NCBI GenBank assembly: GCA_029264955.1
Contig: JARHYC010000014.1
Span: 1-64,000 of the forward strand
Length of the DNA stretch: 64,000 nt
Direction of reading: 5' to 3'
Source: Faecalibacterium sp.
Lineage (GTDB): Bacteria; Bacillota; Clostridia; Oscillospirales; Ruminococcaceae
The notes below the pieces were generated by a model, which worked only from the letters and a program-made list of their open reading frames with translations, was not told where the DNA came from and made no database searches. Positions 44,411 to 53,798 of the stretch are shown one piece after another. The translations under genes were made by a program, and so were the position numbers. The number at the start of each line of letters is the position of its first letter. Position 1 is the stretch's first letter.

Positions 44411-45967
44411 ATGGAACAGGTAAATATCCTGGAAGCCAAAAACATCACTAAGGTCTACCCTGGCGGTGTTGTAGCAAACCACAATGTGAATCTCGAAATC
44501 CGAAAGGGTGAGATTCATGCACTGGTGGGCGAAAACGGCGCAGGTAAATCTACGCTTATGAAAATGCTGTTTGGTATGATCACTCCCACCGAGGGATCGA
44601 TTTATGTAGACGGCAAAGAAGTGCATTTCAGCTCCTCCAGCGACGCGATTGCTGCTGGTCTGGGTATGGTGCATCAACACTTTATGCAGGTTCCGTCCAT
44701 GACGGTAGCAGAAAACTTGATTCTGGGTGCAGAACCGGGCAGCTCTATGCGTGTAAACCGCAAAAAGGCTGTAGAAATTACCCGTGAACTGTCGGAACAG
44801 TATAATCTGGCAGTAGAAGCAACCGAAAAGGTTGAGGATATCTCCCTCGCCATGCGCCAGAAGCTGGAAATCCTGAAAGCACTGTATCGTGGTGCGCATA
44901 TCCTGATTCTGGATGAGCCTACCGCAGTGCTGACCCCGCAGGAAACCAAGGAACTGTTTGAACAGCTCAAGCTCCTGCGCGACAGCGGTCACACCATCAT
45001 TTTCATTTCTCATAAGCTGAACGAAGTCAAGACCCTTTGTAACCGCATGACTATCCTACGCGATGGCAAAACCATGGGCACTTACGAAATTTCCGACTTG
45101 GACGAGCAGGAAATTTCTCGCCTGATGGTGGGGCGTGATGTCAGCCTGGATATTGAGAAAGAGCCTGCGGATTTCGGCAAATCCGTATTCTCCGTCAAGG
45201 ATCTGTTGTATGTGGATCAGTTTGGCAAGACCCGCTTGGACCATGTTTCTTTCTCTATTCGTGAAGGTCAGATTCTGGGCATTGCTGGCATCGACGGCAA
45301 TGGTCAGTCTGAACTGGTCGAGGCTATTGTTGGCACACTGAAGCTACAGGGTGGCAATGTACGCCTGAATGGCGAAGATTTGACCCACAGCTCTGTGCTG
45401 AAGCGTCAGGAAGCCGGTATTTCTCACGTTTCTGAAGATCGCATGCGTTATGGTGCTGCCCCCAAGCTTTCCTTGGAAGACAATACCATCTCCAAAATTT
45501 ACTATACGGATAAGCTGAAAACACGCGGTTTTATCGACCGCAAGAAAGTATCTGTCTATACCAATCGTATCTTGGAAGAATTCCTGGTCAAATACGATAA
45601 CACACAGCAGTCTGCTGCGGAGCTGTCCGGCGGTAATGTGCAGAAAATGATTGTGGGACGTGAATTCGATTACGAGCCTGATCTTCTTATCATGAACCAG
45701 CCCACCCGCGGCATCGACGTTGGCGCGATTGAATTCATCCGCCAGAAAATCATTGAAATGCGGAAAAAGAAAAAAGCTATTCTGCTTGTCTCCGCTGATC
45801 TGGGTGAAATTTTCTCTTTGAGCGACGCCATTCTCGTTATGCACGAAGGTCGCATTGTGGGCTACATCGACGATGTGAAGAACACCTCTGAACAAGATCT
45901 GGGCCTGTATATGCTGGGTGTCAAGGAGGATTCCAAGGAACAAATCGGAGGTGCTTACTGTGAGTAA
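44411..45967 (+). CDS. Nucleoside ABC importer ATPase (duplicated domain)
   Basis: A 518-residue double ATPase of the class used by BMP/NupNOPQ nucleoside importers. First domain: Walker A GENGAGKSTLMKML near residue 39, AMRQKLEILKAL in the signature position, Walker B ILILDEPTAVL. Second domain: degenerate Walker A GIDGNGQSELVEA near 297, SGGNVQKMIVGRE signature and LLIMNQPTRGID. The weak second site is normal for this class. AAAGGAG precedes the ATG; the end overlaps the first permease start. Confidence 0.93.
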   Translation: MEQVNILEAKNITKVYPGGVVANHNVNLEIRKGEIHALVGENGAGKSTLMKMLFGMITPTEGSIYVDGKEVHFSSSSDAIAAGLGMVHQHFMQVPSMTVAENLILGAEPGSSMRVNRKKAVEITRELSEQYNLAVEATEKVEDISLAMRQKLEILKALYRGAHILILDEPTAVLTPQETKELFEQLKLLRDSGHTIIFISHKLNEVKTLCNRMTILRDGKTMGTYEISDLDEQEISRLMVGRDVSLDIEKEPADFGKSVFSVKDLLYVDQFGKTRLDHVSFSIREGQILGIAGIDGNGQSELVEAIVGTLKLQGGNVRLNGEDLTHSSVLKRQEAGISHVSEDRMRYGAAPKLSLEDNTISKIYYTDKLKTRGFIDRKKVSVYTNRILEEFLVKYDNTQQSAAELSGGNVQKMIVGREFDYEPDLLIMNQPTRGIDVGAIEFIRQKIIEMRKKKKAILLVSADLGEIFSLSDAILVMHEGRIVGYIDDVKNTSEQDLGLYMLGVKEDSKEQIGGAYCE

Positions 45968-47018
45968 GAACTTGAACAAAAAATTCAGCTTTATTCGCCT
46001 GCTCTGTGCATTCGGCATTGCAATTGCCGTTTCTGTGGCAATCATCTTTGCAGTCAGCAAGGAACCAATTACCGCAATCACCAATCTGTTTTTGGGGCCC
46101 CTGCAGAGCAAACGTCACTTCTTTGATGTTTTTGCCAGTAGTGTTCCGCTGATGTTTACCGGTCTGGCACTTGGCATGGTGTTCAAATCCGGTAACTTCT
46201 CCATGATTTCCGACGCCTGCCTGTACATGGGCGGTGTTGTAACGGCTGCTCTGGCAATCAATATTGCTCTGCCTGCTGGTGTGCATCCGGTTGTCATCAT
46301 GCTGGTTGCCGCTGTGGTTGGCGGTATCATCGGCAGTATCCCTGCTCTGCTGAAGGTATACTTCAAGACAAATGAGCTGGTTACCTCGCTGATGCTCAAC
46401 TATGTTTTTTTCTTCCTTGGGCTTTATATTGTTACCACTTTTTTGGCGGACCGTCAGGCCGGTACCTTTGCATCCCTGAAATATCAAGCTACCGCTTCTC
46501 TGGGCATCCTGATTCCGGGCACAAAATTCCACGTTGGTTACCTAATTGCCATTGGTGTCGTGATTGCCCTTTATCTGCTGATGTTTAAGACTAAGTTCGG
46601 TTATGAAGTCCGCATTTCCGGCAGCAACCCAGAATTTGCAAAATATTCCGGCATTAACACCAGCAAGGTCATCATTCTGACCCAAGTGATTGCCGGTGCA
46701 GTTGCTGGTCTGGGTGGTTCTGTGGAACAGTTGGCAATGTATCAGCGTTTCAACTGGCAGGATGCACCATCTTATGCGTGGGATGGCGTTATCATTGCAA
46801 TTCTATCCGGCAATAATCCGAAACTGGTTCCTTTTACAGCCTTCTTCTTGGCATACATTCGTGTTGGTGCGGACCTAATGTCTCGCCGTGCAGACGTGCA
46901 AAATGAACTAGTTGCTATCATTCAGGCTGTTTTGATTTTGTTCGTAACCGCCGAGCGTTTCATGGCTGGCTGGAAACAGCGTCAGGAAGCTAAAAAAGCA
47001 CTGGAAGGAGAAGCATAA
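45960..47018 (+). CDS. Nucleoside ABC importer permease 1
   Basis: A 352-residue BPD_transp_2-type permease with 8-10 helices. VFASSVPLMFTGLALGMVFKSGNFSM and INTSKVIILTQVIAGAVAGLGGSVEQLAMYQRF are characteristic of NupP-like proteins. The GTG start at 45960 overlaps the ATPase stop by 8 bases and follows GGAGGTG; an in-frame ATG at 45918 lies inside the ATPase gene without a site. Confidence 0.92.
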   Translation: MSKNLNKKFSFIRLLCAFGIAIAVSVAIIFAVSKEPITAITNLFLGPLQSKRHFFDVFASSVPLMFTGLALGMVFKSGNFSMISDACLYMGGVVTAALAINIALPAGVHPVVIMLVAAVVGGIIGSIPALLKVYFKTNELVTSLMLNYVFFFLGLYIVTTFLADRQAGTFASLKYQATASLGILIPGTKFHVGYLIAIGVVIALYLLMFKTKFGYEVRISGSNPEFAKYSGINTSKVIILTQVIAGAVAGLGGSVEQLAMYQRFNWQDAPSYAWDGVIIAILSGNNPKLVPFTAFFLAYIRVGADLMSRRADVQNELVAIIQAVLILFVTAERFMAGWKQRQEAKKALEGEA

Positions 47019-47020
47019 TC

Positions 47021-47971
47021 ATGGAAGTAATCCAAAGCATTTTTCAAACTCTCTGCCTTCCGGAATTTTACTTTGCCATGTTCCGGAGTGCAACACCTGT
47101 GCTGCTGACTACTCTGGGTGCAATCATTGCATCCCGTTCCGGCACCAGTAACATCGCCCTGGAGGGCACCATGCTGATTTCCGCTTTCACCGGCGTTGTT
47201 GTCAGTGCCTTCACGCAGAACGCCTGGATCGGTTTTCTGGGCGCTCTACTGTCCGGTTTTATTGTCAGCAACATTCTGGCCTACTTCATTTTGAAGCTAA
47301 AGTCGAACGCTATCATTTCCGGTATTGCAATCAATCTGCTGGCATCTGGCGGTACGATTTTCGTATTGTATCTGATTACCGGTGAAAAGGGTGCCTCTAC
47401 CTCTCTGGCTTCTCTGAAGCTGCCCAGCATCACGATCCCATTCTTGAAAGATATCCCTGTGATTGGTGCAATTCTTTCTGGGCATCATGTGTTGACCTAC
47501 GCATCTCTGATTCTGGTATTTGCGGTTTGGTATATGTTCAAATACACCCGACTGGGTATGCACATCCGTGCTGTGGGTGAATCCCCAGACGCTGCCGAAT
47601 CGGTTGGTATTCCGGTACAGCGCGTCAAGTACATTGCTCTGTGCATGAGCGGTGTTTTGACCGCTACTGCAGGCGCTTTCCTATCTATGGGTTACGTAGG
47701 CTTGTTTTCTGCGGGTATGACTGCCGGTCGTGGTTATATTGCACTGGCTACCCAAGCGATTGCTGCTGGCAACGCTGTCATCGGCATGCTGGCTTCTCTG
47801 CTGTTCGGTTTCTGCCAGAGTCTGGCAAACTATCTGCAATCCTCCGGTATCCCGCTCCAGTTCATCCAGATGATGCCTTACCTCATCATTATTATTGCTT
47901 ACACCGCCTACTGCGCTATGGTGGAGCGCAAGAAAAAGAAAAAGCAGATGCGCATTGCATCTGGCAAATGA
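47021..47971 (+). CDS. Nucleoside ABC importer permease 2
   Basis: A 316-residue NupQ-like permease. FRSATPVLLTTLGAIIASRSGTSNIALEGTML opens the family region, and GESPDAAESVGIPVQRVKYIALCMSGVLTATAGA is the coupling segment. Starts two bases after the first permease, with GGAGAAG upstream. The two permeases form the heterodimeric pore of the importer. Confidence 0.93.
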   Translation: MEVIQSIFQTLCLPEFYFAMFRSATPVLLTTLGAIIASRSGTSNIALEGTMLISAFTGVVVSAFTQNAWIGFLGALLSGFIVSNILAYFILKLKSNAIISGIAINLLASGGTIFVLYLITGEKGASTSLASLKLPSITIPFLKDIPVIGAILSGHHVLTYASLILVFAVWYMFKYTRLGMHIRAVGESPDAAESVGIPVQRVKYIALCMSGVLTATAGAFLSMGYVGLFSAGMTAGRGYIALATQAIAAGNAVIGMLASLLFGFCQSLANYLQSSGIPLQFIQMMPYLIIIIAYTAYCAMVERKKKKKQMRIASGK

Positions 47972-47986
47972 TAACAGGAGAAAATC

Positions 47987-48940
47987 ATGAATAAACATTT
48001 GATGGAATTGCATTTGCACCTGGATGGTTCTCTGCGCCCCGAAACCGTATGGGAGCTTGCGCAGCAGCAGGGTATTGAATTGCCCGCAAAGACGCTGGAT
48101 GAAGTACGCTTTCAGATGCGTGTCCCCGAGGACTGCAAGACGCTGGAAGAATACCTGGAGCGCTTTGATATGCCGCTGATGGTATTGCAGGAGAAGGACG
48201 CTCTGGAGCGAGTTGCTTTCGAACTAGTCGAAGATCTGGCCAAACTGGGGCTGGATTATGCAGAAATCCGCTTTGCGCCCCAACTGTCCCTGCAGAAAGG
48301 TCTGACACAAGATGAAGTAACTGAAGCTGCTATCCGCGGAGTAAAGCGCGGTATGGCGCAGTATCCTTCGATTCGTGCCGGTCTGATTCTCTGTTGTATG
48401 CGCGGCAACACCAATGAAGCATTGAATTTGGATACCGTCGAAACCGCTCGCAAGTATCTGGGTGATGTAGTCTGTGCTGTCGATATTGCAGGTGCCGAAG
48501 GTCTGTACGCTACGGAGCTGTTCCGCCCGGTATTTGATAAGGTCAACGAGTATCATCTGCCCATGACCATTCATGCCGGTGAAGCAGCAGGTCCAGACAG
48601 TATGCGCACCGCTCTGTCCTATGGCACTAAGCGTATTGGTCACGGTGTTGCTGCCATTCAGGATCCTGCGCTGATCCGTGAACTGATCGAGCAGAATGTC
48701 ACACTGGAAGTTTGTGTCACTAGCAATTACCACATCAAGATGGTCGATCGCATCGAGGATCATCCGATTCGTAAGTTGTTTGATGCCGGTGTTCGTGTGA
48801 CCGTCAACTCGGATAACATGACCGCATCCAACACCAATATTCATCAGGAGATTGCACTGCTGAAGAATACCTTTGGCTTCACTGATGCAGACATCGAGCA
48901 GTTGGAAACCTACGCTTGGGAAGCCCGTTTCCTAAAGTAA
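47987..48940 (+). CDS. add: Adenosine deaminase
   Basis: A 317-residue zinc enzyme turning adenosine (or deoxyadenosine) into inosine. MELHLHLDGSLRPE gives the first metal ligands, TIHAGEAAGPDS holds the catalytic Glu, KRIGHGVA the proton-shuttling His, and VTVNSDNM the last Asp. It is the last gene of the nucleoside operon, 15 bp after the second permease, so imported adenosine is deaminated at once. ACAGGAG precedes the ATG. Confidence 0.95.
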   Translation: MNKHLMELHLHLDGSLRPETVWELAQQQGIELPAKTLDEVRFQMRVPEDCKTLEEYLERFDMPLMVLQEKDALERVAFELVEDLAKLGLDYAEIRFAPQLSLQKGLTQDEVTEAAIRGVKRGMAQYPSIRAGLILCCMRGNTNEALNLDTVETARKYLGDVVCAVDIAGAEGLYATELFRPVFDKVNEYHLPMTIHAGEAAGPDSMRTALSYGTKRIGHGVAAIQDPALIRELIEQNVTLEVCVTSNYHIKMVDRIEDHPIRKLFDAGVRVTVNSDNMTASNTNIHQEIALLKNTFGFTDADIEQLETYAWEARFLK

Positions 48941-48958
48941 GCAAAGCTATTGCTACAG

Positions 48959-48999
48959 AAAAGCACCCCGCCGGATTGCAGGTTTTCTGCTTTCTTGCG
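48959..48999 (+). terminator. Terminator of the nucleoside operon; member of a repeated element
   Basis: AAAAGCACCCCG/CGGGGTGCTTTT outer stem with an inner GCAG/CTGC hairpin and TGTCTTA after it. Near-copy of the hairpin at 21927. Confidence 0.9.
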
Positions 49000-49088
49000 G
49001 GGTGCTTTTCTGTCTTAATTCAGATACCGTATACTCATCTACCGTATCAAATACTTTCACTTCATTATTGTTTCATCATAGATTTTTC

Positions 49089-49487
49089 TTATCGGTTCGT
49101 TTTACTTTCCCCCACGCCCTTTTGTATTCTGGCTAAAAATGCTTTCAGATTTTCTTGTTGTGTGGCAAAACCATATACTTTTTTAGCTGCACGAATTTTA
49201 ATCGTTGCCCCATCCGTGAGCTTTATGCGAATTACATACATAAACGGGATCCAGCTTTTTCTGACTTTTATCCTTTCCATTCTGCTCCAAGGAATCCGGC
49301 TGTTCGCATACAAATTTTTAGAATCTCCTTGCAGCAGTACAATCAGCAAGGCTGCCTCGGTCAGTCCAAAATATCCAAAGTCACGATTTCTCTTTCGGAA
49401 TAACATTCCATAAATTGGTGCTTGTACGCTTTCGCCTTTTTCTAATAAATTATTTAAAGATTTGAACATAAGTTCATAAAACGTCAT
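49089..49487 (-). CDS. Uncharacterised PH-like small protein
   Basis: A 132-residue soluble protein I do not recognise. Alternating strands (GYFGLTEAALLIVLLQGDSKN, YVIRIKLTDGATIKI) and a final helix (NLKAFLARIQKG) suggest a PH-like fold. The gene is last in a minus-strand run of three; its start overlaps the preceding stop by 4 bp, so translation is coupled. Confidence 0.55.
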   Translation of the reverse strand: MTFYELMFKSLNNLLEKGESVQAPIYGMLFRKRNRDFGYFGLTEAALLIVLLQGDSKNLYANSRIPWSRMERIKVRKSWIPFMYVIRIKLTDGATIKIRAAKKVYGFATQQENLKAFLARIQKGVGESKTNR

Positions 49488-49870
49488 TGCTTCACTCTCC
49501 TACCTTTTATGAGAACTACCAGTTTATAGATCAAAATCGGCAAGGCGCAAATCACACCAACCATCATATAAATCGGAAATGTAAAAATCGCTATAATCAC
49601 CTTAGGCGCCGCTGCGTTGAGCCATTTATCTGCAAAGTAACAATAAATTATAGCCCCTGTGGGAATGCCGGCAAAAAGGAAGATGAAATCAAGAATCGCA
49701 TGTAAATATGTAACCGGTTCTGGCACCTGAAGATTATGCTCTGCCAATGAGCGAAGAAATTCTGGATCGGCCAGAAGTTCGTGCTGTTCGGATGCGACAA
49801 CACATCCCAGTAATGCACCTATCAGCATAAATCCCATAATGCATAAAATTTGTTTGCACTCTTTTTTCAT
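49484..49870 (-). CDS. Uncharacterised small membrane protein
   Basis: A 128-residue protein with three or four helices (ILCIMGFMLIGALLGCVVA, LDFIFLFAGIPTGAIIYCYF, VIIAIFTFPIYMMVGVICALP) and a basic tail. Not recognised. ATG at 49870 has AAGGGAG; an upstream in-frame start would overlap the 711-residue gene. It lies 14 bp after that gene. Confidence 0.55.
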   Translation of the reverse strand: MKKECKQILCIMGFMLIGALLGCVVASEQHELLADPEFLRSLAEHNLQVPEPVTYLHAILDFIFLFAGIPTGAIIYCYFADKWLNAAAPKVIIAIFTFPIYMMVGVICALPILIYKLVVLIKGRRVKQ

Positions 49871-49884
49871 TGCTTGCTCCCTTC

Positions 49885-52020
49885 TTACGGTGTTGTATCG
49901 TCTATTTCTGGCAGAGTAGACATATCCGTCCCTGCGGGCAGATGCAGCCGTGCCATGCGGATACCAAAGAAATTGTCTTTTTGACAAACAACAAATTCAA
50001 CACCCGCTTCTTCCAAATCATACAATCGTTTGCTAACATTCATCTCTGTGGTAGTTCCGTCATTCAGCAGAACGGTCAACGTACGGTCTAGATCCTCATC
50101 CTCCTCCGTAGGCGCCTGTCGATCCACAACCACAGCCGGGTAATGCTCCACTGGTCTGGAAATCGCCAAATTTGAGCCATAGCTTATCACAAAACCCAGC
50201 ATAACAAGGCTCAGGATCATCATGGAAAAATCCTCTTGTGCGCGCATCCTTTTTGAAGTGCGTTTCCAGCATAGTGCAATCAATACCGCTGTAAGTCCTC
50301 CCCATAAAAGTAAGAAGCGACCAGAATCTACGATTTGCAGAATTCTTTTCTCCCAAAAATAATAAATCTGTGCAGTAGTCAGTAAGTCGAGATTCAGTAC
50401 AAGCATCATCGGAAACTTGATGTGCATTGATCTCCATTCATCGGTTGCACCGGCGGGCCGATCCCCCACCAGAAATACCGGCGCAAAAGTGATGTAATAC
50501 AAAACCATCGGCAGAGGGCAAAATGCCGTCAGGTAAATCGCATGGGATATTTTTAGATCCGTAAACAGATATAAAAGGAGCGGAACAATATTTCCTGCAA
50601 CAAACAATAGCATCACCAGTACAAGACCAATTCGGATTGCGTCCAGATGGTCATGCATCGGTGTGCGGTATTCCTCGCGCCATTGAACAATGCTCCCTTT
50701 TTCCGCCTCACGCACTACCTTCTGCTCCATGGTGGGGGTCAGCGTTGCCGCGAGATCGACACTTTCGATCCACTCTGCGAATCGAGATGCGCCCTGCATA
50801 TTGGTTTCCACCGAGGCCAGCTTTTTACCATTTCGGTCGAGCAGATGCATCGATTGGTTGACTGTCATACGCACTGAAGCCACCTGGCCCGGCTCAAAAT
50901 TCCGTACCCGTCCCCAACTACTGATATACATAATGGAGTTATCCCGAAATACAAACAACGTTCGGTTTCGCCGAGCCAGCAGCATCCAGATACCCAGTAG
51001 TGTGAGGGGTACACCAACCAGTGCAAGAAAGAAGGTAAACACCGCATCAAAGGGTGGCGTTCCCGCGCAGATAATCGCCATAAGCATACAGACAAAGCCC
51101 ATCAGCCATTCGATCACACCGCCGACTACAACGGCTTTTCGCTCCCGTAACACCACCACCGGCTGCTGCCACTGCTCCGGCTCGGTGTGATGGCACAGCA
51201 GCAACGCCAAACCAAAGCCCAGTAGTACCAAAAGCAACACAACAGCCACCGTTACGCCCGCCGGGTCCAGTGGTTCATCGGCAACGAACAGCAACGGGAA
51301 CAGGAAAAGTGCAATCGCTGTCGTAATGCCGCCTGTCAAAAAGCAAGGCCACTTTTTACTCGGAGCGGGCAGATCGTCGGCTGGTTCCAACTGCTTTGGG
51401 AGCGCATCCGTGTCTAACTGGATTGGTTCCATTTTCGGGGCTTTTTCCAGCACATAGCCGCAGTTTGGACACTGGGACACATACTCCATTCTGGGGAAAT
51501 GTTCTTTTTTATCCAGCGGCAGTGGCTTTTCGCATTCCGGGCAGATCCAGTATTTCCGAAAGGCTTTCTGTCGCATAACGCGAAGATACAGATATCCTGC
51601 AATGGGGCACAGAAAAAATGGCACCGCATAAATCAAACTCTTTGTCAGTAGCAAGGCACACAAACATCCAATGGACATGCCGAACGCAGAAAGCAGCGCC
51701 CAAGTACCCCAGCGTGATGCCTTTCTGTTGGCTGCAACATATGTTTCATTTCCGTTCTCCATGCCCAACTGCTGAAATTGTATGAGAAACGCTTCAATCA
51801 GCTCATAGAGATCATCCGGATTACCCACCTCATCACTGGAAAATTGATCATACAATTTTCCATTTGCATACAGTTTTGCCCCTTCGCAGTTCACCTCCAC
51901 CTTACCGTAGAGCAGAGTTATAGTCAGGGTATCACCCGAAAAGGTCATCTCGTATCGAGAGTGTTGTAACTTCAGGCGTGCATAAAGCTCTTTTATTTCA
52001 TGTACACTATACATAATCAT
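49885..52020 (-). CDS. Large membrane protein with zinc ribbon, unknown function
   Basis: A 711-residue protein I cannot assign. The first 90 residues are soluble (beta-rich). Two helices follow (about 105-150), then a four-Cys zinc ribbon (CPEC near 161 and CPNC near 185). Further helix pairs lie near 230-280, 300-350, 470-530, and 555-640. A PH-like segment (LFVFRDNSIMYISSWGRVRNFEPGQV) sits near 355-430 and a soluble C-terminal domain ends the chain. Together with the two small downstream genes it looks like a membrane complex; no catalytic motif is visible. ATG at 52020 has GGAGAG. Confidence 0.6.
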   Translation of the reverse strand: MIMYSVHEIKELYARLKLQHSRYEMTFSGDTLTITLLYGKVEVNCEGAKLYANGKLYDQFSSDEVGNPDDLYELIEAFLIQFQQLGMENGNETYVAANRKASRWGTWALLSAFGMSIGCLCALLLTKSLIYAVPFFLCPIAGYLYLRVMRQKAFRKYWICPECEKPLPLDKKEHFPRMEYVSQCPNCGYVLEKAPKMEPIQLDTDALPKQLEPADDLPAPSKKWPCFLTGGITTAIALFLFPLLFVADEPLDPAGVTVAVVLLLVLLGFGLALLLCHHTEPEQWQQPVVVLRERKAVVVGGVIEWLMGFVCMLMAIICAGTPPFDAVFTFFLALVGVPLTLLGIWMLLARRNRTLFVFRDNSIMYISSWGRVRNFEPGQVASVRMTVNQSMHLLDRNGKKLASVETNMQGASRFAEWIESVDLAATLTPTMEQKVVREAEKGSIVQWREEYRTPMHDHLDAIRIGLVLVMLLFVAGNIVPLLLYLFTDLKISHAIYLTAFCPLPMVLYYITFAPVFLVGDRPAGATDEWRSMHIKFPMMLVLNLDLLTTAQIYYFWEKRILQIVDSGRFLLLWGGLTAVLIALCWKRTSKRMRAQEDFSMMILSLVMLGFVISYGSNLAISRPVEHYPAVVVDRQAPTEEDEDLDRTLTVLLNDGTTTEMNVSKRLYDLEEAGVEFVVCQKDNFFGIRMARLHLPAGTDMSTLPEIDDTTP

Positions 52021-52213
52021 TCTCTCCGTTAAAACAGAACTCAGGCTGTCCGGCGATCATTTACTGTTTTCCAACCTATCGGAGCCATCGTGTTTTTATG
52101 TTCTCCACTTTTCCCTTTTCAATTGACAACACGCTTGTGTAAATGCCACCATTTAATAGTGAAGATAACGCAAAGCTACCAGACAAAAGAATCCATAATA
52201 TACATATCTGCAT

Positions 52214-52528
52214 TCATTTATCTTTTTTCTCTTTATTTTTTGATTTTATTTCGATTGCTTCTTTTATTTGTACAATACCGTTAATACCGATTCCTATTGC
52301 CGTTACCTCAAAAACACAAAAAATGAATACTTCGATCGGTGTCGGTTCTAAGGCAAAAGCTTCTTTGCGATAGAAAGGGAAAACCGCAAGAACCGCAGCC
52401 GCAACCAAAAGATTCGGAGCCCAAATCAATTTCTTTTTCCACAGTCCTTCATCACTCAGTTCTTCATCGAAGTTGTAGTGGTGCCCACCAACCCCGTGGT
52501 TCAGCCAAAACTCCTTTAGGAACGACAT
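52214..52528 (-). CDS. Small two-helix membrane protein
   Basis: A 104-residue protein: soluble N-terminus with EFWLNHGVGGHHYNF, two helices (LIWAPNLLVAAAVLAVFPF and VFIFCVFEVTAIGIGINGIV) and a Lys-rich tail. Not recognised. The ATG at 52528 lacks a strong ribosome site; a GTG at 52543 (five codons longer) is also possible. Stands 190 bp upstream of the 711-residue gene on the same strand. Confidence 0.45.
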   Translation of the reverse strand: MSFLKEFWLNHGVGGHHYNFDEELSDEGLWKKKLIWAPNLLVAAAVLAVFPFYRKEAFALEPTPIEVFIFCVFEVTAIGIGINGIVQIKEAIEIKSKNKEKKDK

Positions 52529-52543
52529 CAGGGCGCCCCCCAC

Positions 52544-53010
52544 GAGGACCTCAATGGACGCTGTGAAACTGCTTTTTGTGGCTTTGCTCTCGTTTTGGAT
52601 TTATGCTTTGATTTTTTACTCATATATATCCCCTCTTTTCTTCATTTTTCTTCTAATAAAACACCAAACTATCTAGTATTACCTATATTTGTGTTGATTA
52701 TACTATGCCTATATAAATAAGTCTAGAAACCATTTCCATTTTTACTCATCTGCATAATCTATATGATATTCATATGAAAAACACTAAAACACAAATCGTT
52801 CTGTACACAATTCCTTACTATTTGTTGCAAGCACAAGCTTCACACCATTTTGATTTTGCGTCACTCTATAGGCCTTAAGCTTCCAGATAATGCGAGTGTG
52901 CTATTCAGGTAATATGATAGCAGAACTTGCCAATTATAAAGTGCTTCTATGCACCATCCTTCTACCCTCCCATGAAAACCTATCAGTACTTATTCGTTTC
53001 CGAAAAACGC
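52544..53010. other. Intergenic region, no recognised feature
   Basis: About 470 AT-rich bases between the divergent small membrane protein and TetR genes. I see no coding, RNA or repeat signal apart from the TetR promoter at its right end. Confidence 0.5.
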
Positions 53011-53039
53011 TTGACAAAAATATGAACCGGCTGTAAAAT
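53011..53039 (+). promoter_or_regulatory. Promoter of the TetR/ECF/ABC operon
   Basis: TTGACA (53011-53016), 17 bases, TAAAAT (53034-53039), directly overlapped by the long dyad. Confidence 0.8.
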
Positions 53040-53068
53040 AACATCGTTATTGATAACAATGTTATTTT
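53035..53068. promoter_or_regulatory. Long dyad operator, probably for the TetR protein
   Basis: AAAATAACAT and ATGTTATTTT arms with an inner GTTAT-TG-ATAAC; 34 bases almost fully symmetric. It covers the -10 box and start site just before the TetR gene, as expected for autorepression. Confidence 0.8.
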
Positions 53069-53084
53069 GAAAGGATCCGACAAT

Positions 53085-53702
53085 ATGGCTGTTAAAAATC
53101 ATTTGCTAGATGACAAGATTATAGCGGCTGCTACGGCAGAGTTTTTGGAGTTGGGCTTTCAAGGTGCCTCTCTTCGCCGCATTGCCCAACGGGCGAATCT
53201 CAGCACCGGAGCACTTTACACCAGATACAAGAGCAAAGACGCTCTGTTTTGTTCCATTGTGAACGATGCCCTTTCTGAAATCAGCCATGAATTTGAACCG
53301 CTTCAGCAATGTTATATGGATGCTCAAAAAAGCGGGAGTGTGGAAGCTGTTTTAGAGGCGATTCAACGGGAAGAACAAGTGTATCAAAAAATCCTTTTAA
53401 AATACTATGATCAGTGTGTGCTATTCTTCTGCCAAAGCGACGGAAGCTCTCTGCAAACCAAGCTGGAGCAGTTTATGACATATAAAGCTAAAGAAACTGT
53501 TGCATTTTTGGAAAATCTCTCAAAGAAAGAGGTAAACGCAGATGGTATTGCAATGCTGTTATCGGAACAATTTTACGGCTATCGAGCAATTCTTCAAAAA
53601 AGGTTGAGCATAGAAAAGACAGAGTCCTGCTTAAAAATGGTAGAAGTCTTTCATGAAGCAGGTTGGAAAGAACTTTTTCAGCAAATTACACAGCAACCTT
53701 AG
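53085..53702 (+). CDS. TetR-family regulator of the ECF/ABC operon
   Basis: A 205-residue repressor with HTH ASLRRIAQRANLSTGALYTRYKSKDALF. The C-terminal domain is unassigned. ATG at 53085 follows GAAAGGA by about 9 bases; the in-frame TTG at 53067 lies inside the operator and is rejected. It leads a plus-strand run of ECF transporter and ABC exporter genes, 96 bp ahead of the first of them. Confidence 0.87.
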   Translation: MAVKNHLLDDKIIAAATAEFLELGFQGASLRRIAQRANLSTGALYTRYKSKDALFCSIVNDALSEISHEFEPLQQCYMDAQKSGSVEAVLEAIQREEQVYQKILLKYYDQCVLFFCQSDGSSLQTKLEQFMTYKAKETVAFLENLSKKEVNADGIAMLLSEQFYGYRAILQKRLSIEKTESCLKMVEVFHEAGWKELFQQITQQP

Positions 53703-53708
53703 AGATGA

Positions 53709-53746
53709 TATGTCGCAGTCAAACTAGAGTGGCTGCGACATATTTT
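53709..53746 (+). terminator. Weak terminator after TetR
   Basis: TATGTCGCAG/CTGCGACATA 10-bp stem with a 14-base loop followed by TTTTC; probably partial, since the transport genes follow. Confidence 0.6.
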
Positions 53747-53756
53747 CAAAGAACAA

Positions 53757-53772
53757 GTTAGCAATAACTAAC
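53757..53772. promoter_or_regulatory. Dyad GTTAGCAATAACTAAC
   Basis: Inverted repeat GTTAG-N6-CTAAC, the same length and layout as GTTAGCGGTTGCTAAC at 19761 before the ZIP gene; 12 of 16 positions agree. It lies 27 bp before the ECF fusion gene. Candidate site for a metal-dependent (DtxR-type) regulator. Confidence 0.6.
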
Positions 53773-53798
53773 CACACCAAAAGGAGCTCCGACCATCT

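Noticed and set aside
43174..44448. A 424-codon antisense frame opposite the BMP lipoprotein gene
   Set aside because: The sense strand encodes a textbook BMP protein with optimal codons; the antisense frame has no family features and is a codon-bias shadow.
53067..53084. TTG start for the TetR gene giving six extra residues
   Set aside because: It lies inside the long operator dyad and before the GAAAGGA site; the ATG at 53085 has correct spacing.
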